Made by a program: the position numbers and the translations under genes. Source: Nostoc parmelioides FACHB-3921 (GTDB taxonomy: Bacteria; Cyanobacteriota; Cyanobacteriia; Cyanobacteriales; Nostocaceae). From it: DNA of 64,000 bases. Location: contig NZ_JACJQL010000005.1 of NCBI RefSeq assembly GCF_014696625.1, positions 161,259-225,258 of the forward strand, read 5' to 3'. The notes beneath the pieces are model-generated. The model saw only the letters and a list, made by a program, of their open reading frames with translations, was not told the origin of the DNA and did not search any database. Of the stretch, positions 61,656 to 64,000 are shown piece by piece (the first letter of the stretch is position 1; each line of letters opens with the position of its first letter).

Positions 61656-63281
61656 ATGTCGTATAAATCACAGCCATTGCCAGCTATTTGGCGACGAGTT
61701 AGTTTATCAGCCGCCTTTCCTTACATTAGTTTGCTGATTTGGACAGTTCCCTTATTACTTTTTAATTCCGGGGAAAATAGTTTAATCGCTCATGATGAAG
61801 GGCTTTATGCTTGGCGATCGCGCCAAATATTGGATTCTGCTAATTGGGTATCTGGTTGGGGTTCTATGCACCATAAGACACCAGGGCCTTATTGGTTAAT
61901 TGCTAGTTTCTACAAGCTATTTGGAGTCAATGAATTTAGTGTCAGACTGCCTAGCATGATTTTTGGTACTCTGTGCTTATTACTTGTCTATGAAATTGGC
62001 AAGATTATCCTTGGTAAAAGCTTAGCCTGGCTAAGTGCAGCAATTTTGAGTGTAGAATTTCTCTGGCTGCAATATAGCCGTTTAGGCAATCCTGATCTGC
62101 CAATGATTTTCTTGGTACTTTTAGCTATTTACTTACTCATTCAAGCAGAATTACATCCTCAATATAGAAATTATTTTAGTTTTATTGTTGGGTTCAGCTT
62201 GGGTTTAGGTTTCTTGATGAGAAGCTTCGTAATTTTTCTCCCGACTGTAGCTTTATTACCTTATTTAATAGCAGAACATCGTCGTCATCGTCATTTGACT
62301 AACCCTTGGCTATATTTAGGTGTAGTTCTCGGTTTTATTCCCATATTGCTTTGGTCATGGTTCAATTGGCAACGGGACGGTAATAATACTTTTACTCCTC
62401 TGCTCAACTTTGTATTTCTTCTTGGCTCGGAAGAGCGTGATGGTAATGGGATATTATTTTATTTCTGGAATACCCCTTTAAAAGCTTTCCCCTGGCCATG
62501 TTTTAGTCTTTTAGGATTACTATTAATTATTCGTCGCCCTTGGCATCGTTATAATTGGATTCTGATTGGGTTTCCTATTGTATTATTTGCAGAACTCACC
62601 ATTTTCTCTACTCGTTTATCTCACTACGCTCTGAGTCTTTATCCTTTCATCGCTTTGTTAGCGGCTGTTGGTCTAGACTGGTTGGGTAAAGTTTACGAGA
62701 TGGAATATATAAAAAGAAAATCCCTGTGGCACAAGGGTAATATTCTTCAGATTCTCAGTTATACTTCCGGCGCATTAGGCATTTTATTTTTGTTAGCCGC
62801 TACAGCTACATTGATCTGGGGTTTTGTTGATCGCAAGTATGCCGTGATTGCTTTAGTCGTCGGTTTAAGTTGGTTTATTGTGCCAGTAGTCTGGATTAGC
62901 CGCCATAAACTTGGCTTGAAGTTTCTTTCGGCCGGTTATTGGATTGCAGGTTGGCTAATTCCTTGCTGGTTAGCTTTGGCTTTTGCTGGTGGCTTTGGTT
63001 TACTAGGTGACTATAACCCAACTTTTCGCATTTTTTTCCAACAACCAGCGATCGCCCCTATCTTACAAAACAACCCCATCAACTTTGTACAGGTAAACGA
63101 TAAGAACTCTGTTTTGCTGAATTTTTACACCCCTATTCACGGTCAAAAACTAGACGCAATCGCCCAACTACCACCCTCTAGCTATGCTTGGATAGATAAA
63201 AATCACTCACCTCAAATATCCAGACCACACCGCGTCATCGGTGAAGTACGCAACTATCAGTTAATTCAAGTGGTTCCGTAG
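61656..63281 (+). CDS. GT39/ArnT-like membrane glycosyltransferase
   Basis: This 541-residue, polytopic membrane protein (about eleven or twelve helices) starts its first extracytoplasmic loop with AHDEGLYAWRSRQIL. The Asp-Glu pair is the catalytic signature of the dolichol/undecaprenyl-phosphate mannosyltransferase and ArnT family. HHKTPGPYWLIASFYKLFGV and a soluble C-terminal end follow. It should transfer a sugar from a lipid carrier to a protein, lipid or polysaccharide at the periplasmic side. The acceptor is unknown. Confidence 0.86.
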   Translation: MSYKSQPLPAIWRRVSLSAAFPYISLLIWTVPLLLFNSGENSLIAHDEGLYAWRSRQILDSANWVSGWGSMHHKTPGPYWLIASFYKLFGVNEFSVRLPSMIFGTLCLLLVYEIGKIILGKSLAWLSAAILSVEFLWLQYSRLGNPDLPMIFLVLLAIYLLIQAELHPQYRNYFSFIVGFSLGLGFLMRSFVIFLPTVALLPYLIAEHRRHRHLTNPWLYLGVVLGFIPILLWSWFNWQRDGNNTFTPLLNFVFLLGSEERDGNGILFYFWNTPLKAFPWPCFSLLGLLLIIRRPWHRYNWILIGFPIVLFAELTIFSTRLSHYALSLYPFIALLAAVGLDWLGKVYEMEYIKRKSLWHKGNILQILSYTSGALGILFLLAATATLIWGFVDRKYAVIALVVGLSWFIVPVVWISRHKLGLKFLSAGYWIAGWLIPCWLALAFAGGFGLLGDYNPTFRIFFQQPAIAPILQNNPINFVQVNDKNSVLLNFYTPIHGQKLDAIAQLPPSSYAWIDKNHSPQISRPHRVIGEVRNYQLIQVVP

Positions 63282-63338
63282 GGGTGTAGGGGTGTGGGAA
63301 GAGAATCACTATTGAGTAATGACAACTGACAACTGTAC

Positions 63339-63358
63339 AGATGCGATTAACCGCGTCT
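63339..63358. repeat. Palindromic repeat, variant copy
   Basis: AGATGCGATTAACCGCGTCT, preceded by gtac as in the other copies, and by tgacaactgacaactg heptamer fragments. Confidence 0.65.
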
Positions 63359-63424
63359 CTGACCATTGACTATTAACCCTTCACCCCCCTATAATAATTA
63401 TTACGTGCGCTAAGTAATTATCTC

Positions 63425-63898
63425 ATGATTGCCCAACCAGATCATTCACCAGCTTTAGATTCGTGGCAGCAAAATCTGGCTCCCTACAATGTGGGCTACA
63501 GAATTAAATTACTTTCACAACTACTTACCCGCAGGTTTACTGAAATACTAGAACCCTTTGGACTGACTCCATTTCATTGGCTGGTTTTATGCTGTCTGTG
63601 GCAAGAAGATGGTTTACCTACTTCCAGTATTGGGGATAAACTCAAGCAAGTTGGAGGTACGCTCACAGGTGTACTAGACCGTATGGAAGAACGGGGCTTG
63701 GTGCGTCGAGAAAGGGATCTACACGATCGCCGAATTTGGCGCATTTGGTTGACACACGCAGGTAAGGACTTAGAAGCTGTTTTACCGCCACTGTCTGCCA
63801 AAATACGGGACGAAGCAATGCAAGGTATTTCTGATGCTGACCGTGAACTATTTTCTCAGCTTTTAAATCAAGCGATCGCTAACCTCTCTCATCCGTGA
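63425..63898 (+). CDS. MarR-family transcriptional regulator
   Basis: This 157-residue regulator has the winged-helix MarR core: FGLTPFHWLVLCCLWQEDGL, then TSSIGDKLKQVGGTLTGVLD (recognition helix) and the wing with RMEERGLVRRERDLHDRRIW (the conserved D-x-R-D-R-R type). It binds DNA as a dimer and usually represses efflux, stress or catabolic genes in response to a small molecule. No divergent target gene lies in the window. The gene downstream is only partly visible. Confidence 0.92.
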   Translation: MIAQPDHSPALDSWQQNLAPYNVGYRIKLLSQLLTRRFTEILEPFGLTPFHWLVLCCLWQEDGLPTSSIGDKLKQVGGTLTGVLDRMEERGLVRRERDLHDRRIWRIWLTHAGKDLEAVLPPLSAKIRDEAMQGISDADRELFSQLLNQAIANLSHP

Positions 63899-63922
63899 GA
63901 GGTTAAAGTAATTGCACATTTG

Positions 63923-64000
63923 TCAAGAGGGTGCAGGAAAAGGGGATAGATCCAGCTTGAAGACTGGTTTTCGTAGGGCTTTGACTACGCCTAAATCTTG
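63923..64000 (-). CDS. Possible 3' end of a gene running off the window
   Basis: A minus-strand frame enters at the window edge and stops with TGA at 63923-63925, giving 25 residues ending KLDLSPFPAPS. Too short to assign. It may be chance. Confidence 0.25.
   Translation of the reverse strand, partial: QDLGVVKALRKPVFKLDLSPFPAPS

Overview
The window reads as chromosomal DNA of a filamentous, heterocyst-forming cyanobacterium of the Nostoc/Anabaena type. The evidence is very frequent HIP1 octamers (GCGATCGC), heptamer tandem repeats between genes, small dispersed repeats, a photosystem I subunit (PsaM), a cyanobacterial-type GlgC and several cyanobacterial-only protein families (DUF3134, DUF1818). 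From memory, the order glgC - psaM - prs - nadA - terpene synthase/P450 resembles the neighbourhood around all4645-alr4685 of Nostoc sp. PCC 7120. That is recollection, not a search result. No phage, plasmid or CRISPR locus is visible, and most of the window is ordinary core genome.

Layout. 0-6.4 kb: FAD carotenoid/retinol-type oxidoreductase, DUF3134 protein, voltage-sensor potassium channel with a zinc ribbon, nucleoside deaminase, a NarL-type two-component pair and a divergent Spy/CpxP-like periplasmic protein. 6.6-18 kb: tRNA-Met, glycogen debranching enzyme, a 2-Cys peroxiredoxin and a second thioredoxin-fold protein, J-protein, P-loop kinase, glgC, GH13 amylase-type enzyme, fasciclin protein, rpoZ, two small genes and tRNA-Pro. 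Glycogen synthesis (GlgC) and breakdown (debranching enzyme, GH13) are therefore grouped. 18-24.5 kb: stress-type membrane and small proteins (TIGR02588/TIGR02587 pair, CsbD, GlsB/YeaQ), an AmpG-like transporter with a BadF-type sugar kinase, a D-ribulokinase-like FGGY kinase and psaM. 25-35 kb: small conserved proteins, GST, YajQ, MAPEG, a DprA-like Rossmann protein, a phosphotransacetylase-family regulator, bioD and a membrane Ser/Thr kinase. 36.7-49.3 kb: housekeeping genes (prs, a small alarmone-hydrolase-like HD protein, nadA, phosphoesterase, tRNA-Ser, mnmE, rsmI, a PfkB kinase/phosphatase pair and an RRM protein).

49.3-58.7 kb is the most distinctive part. A 1.27 kb intergenic region leads into a class I terpene synthase and a CYP110-type P450 (21 bp apart), which converge on a 1,900-residue protein combining a Ser/Thr kinase, an AAA ATPase, a GAF domain and a histidine kinase. 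A terpene synthase/P450/hybrid-kinase minicluster has been described in Nostoc, so the cluster itself is not new. The region upstream carries a 103-bp TTA-flanked inverted-repeat element ending 37 bp before the synthase start. 59-64 kb: an unknown helical protein, a lipoprotein, a methyltransferase, a GT39-type membrane glycosyltransferase and a MarR regulator.

The signals least explained by the genes are in the non-coding DNA. (1) A perfect 10-bp stem hides the Shine-Dalgarno of the RRM RNA-binding protein (47842-47880). (2) Three copies of an element with AGGACTTACGCA-type ends all lie between TA dinucleotides, as Tc1/IS630-type MITEs do. (3) A 20-bp palindrome family occurs in at least six places. 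(4) Heptamer arrays touch the glgC stop and the mnmE start. (5) A 24-bp small dispersed repeat supplies the C-terminus of a methyltransferase. (6) A 54-codon ORF converges on the RRM gene.
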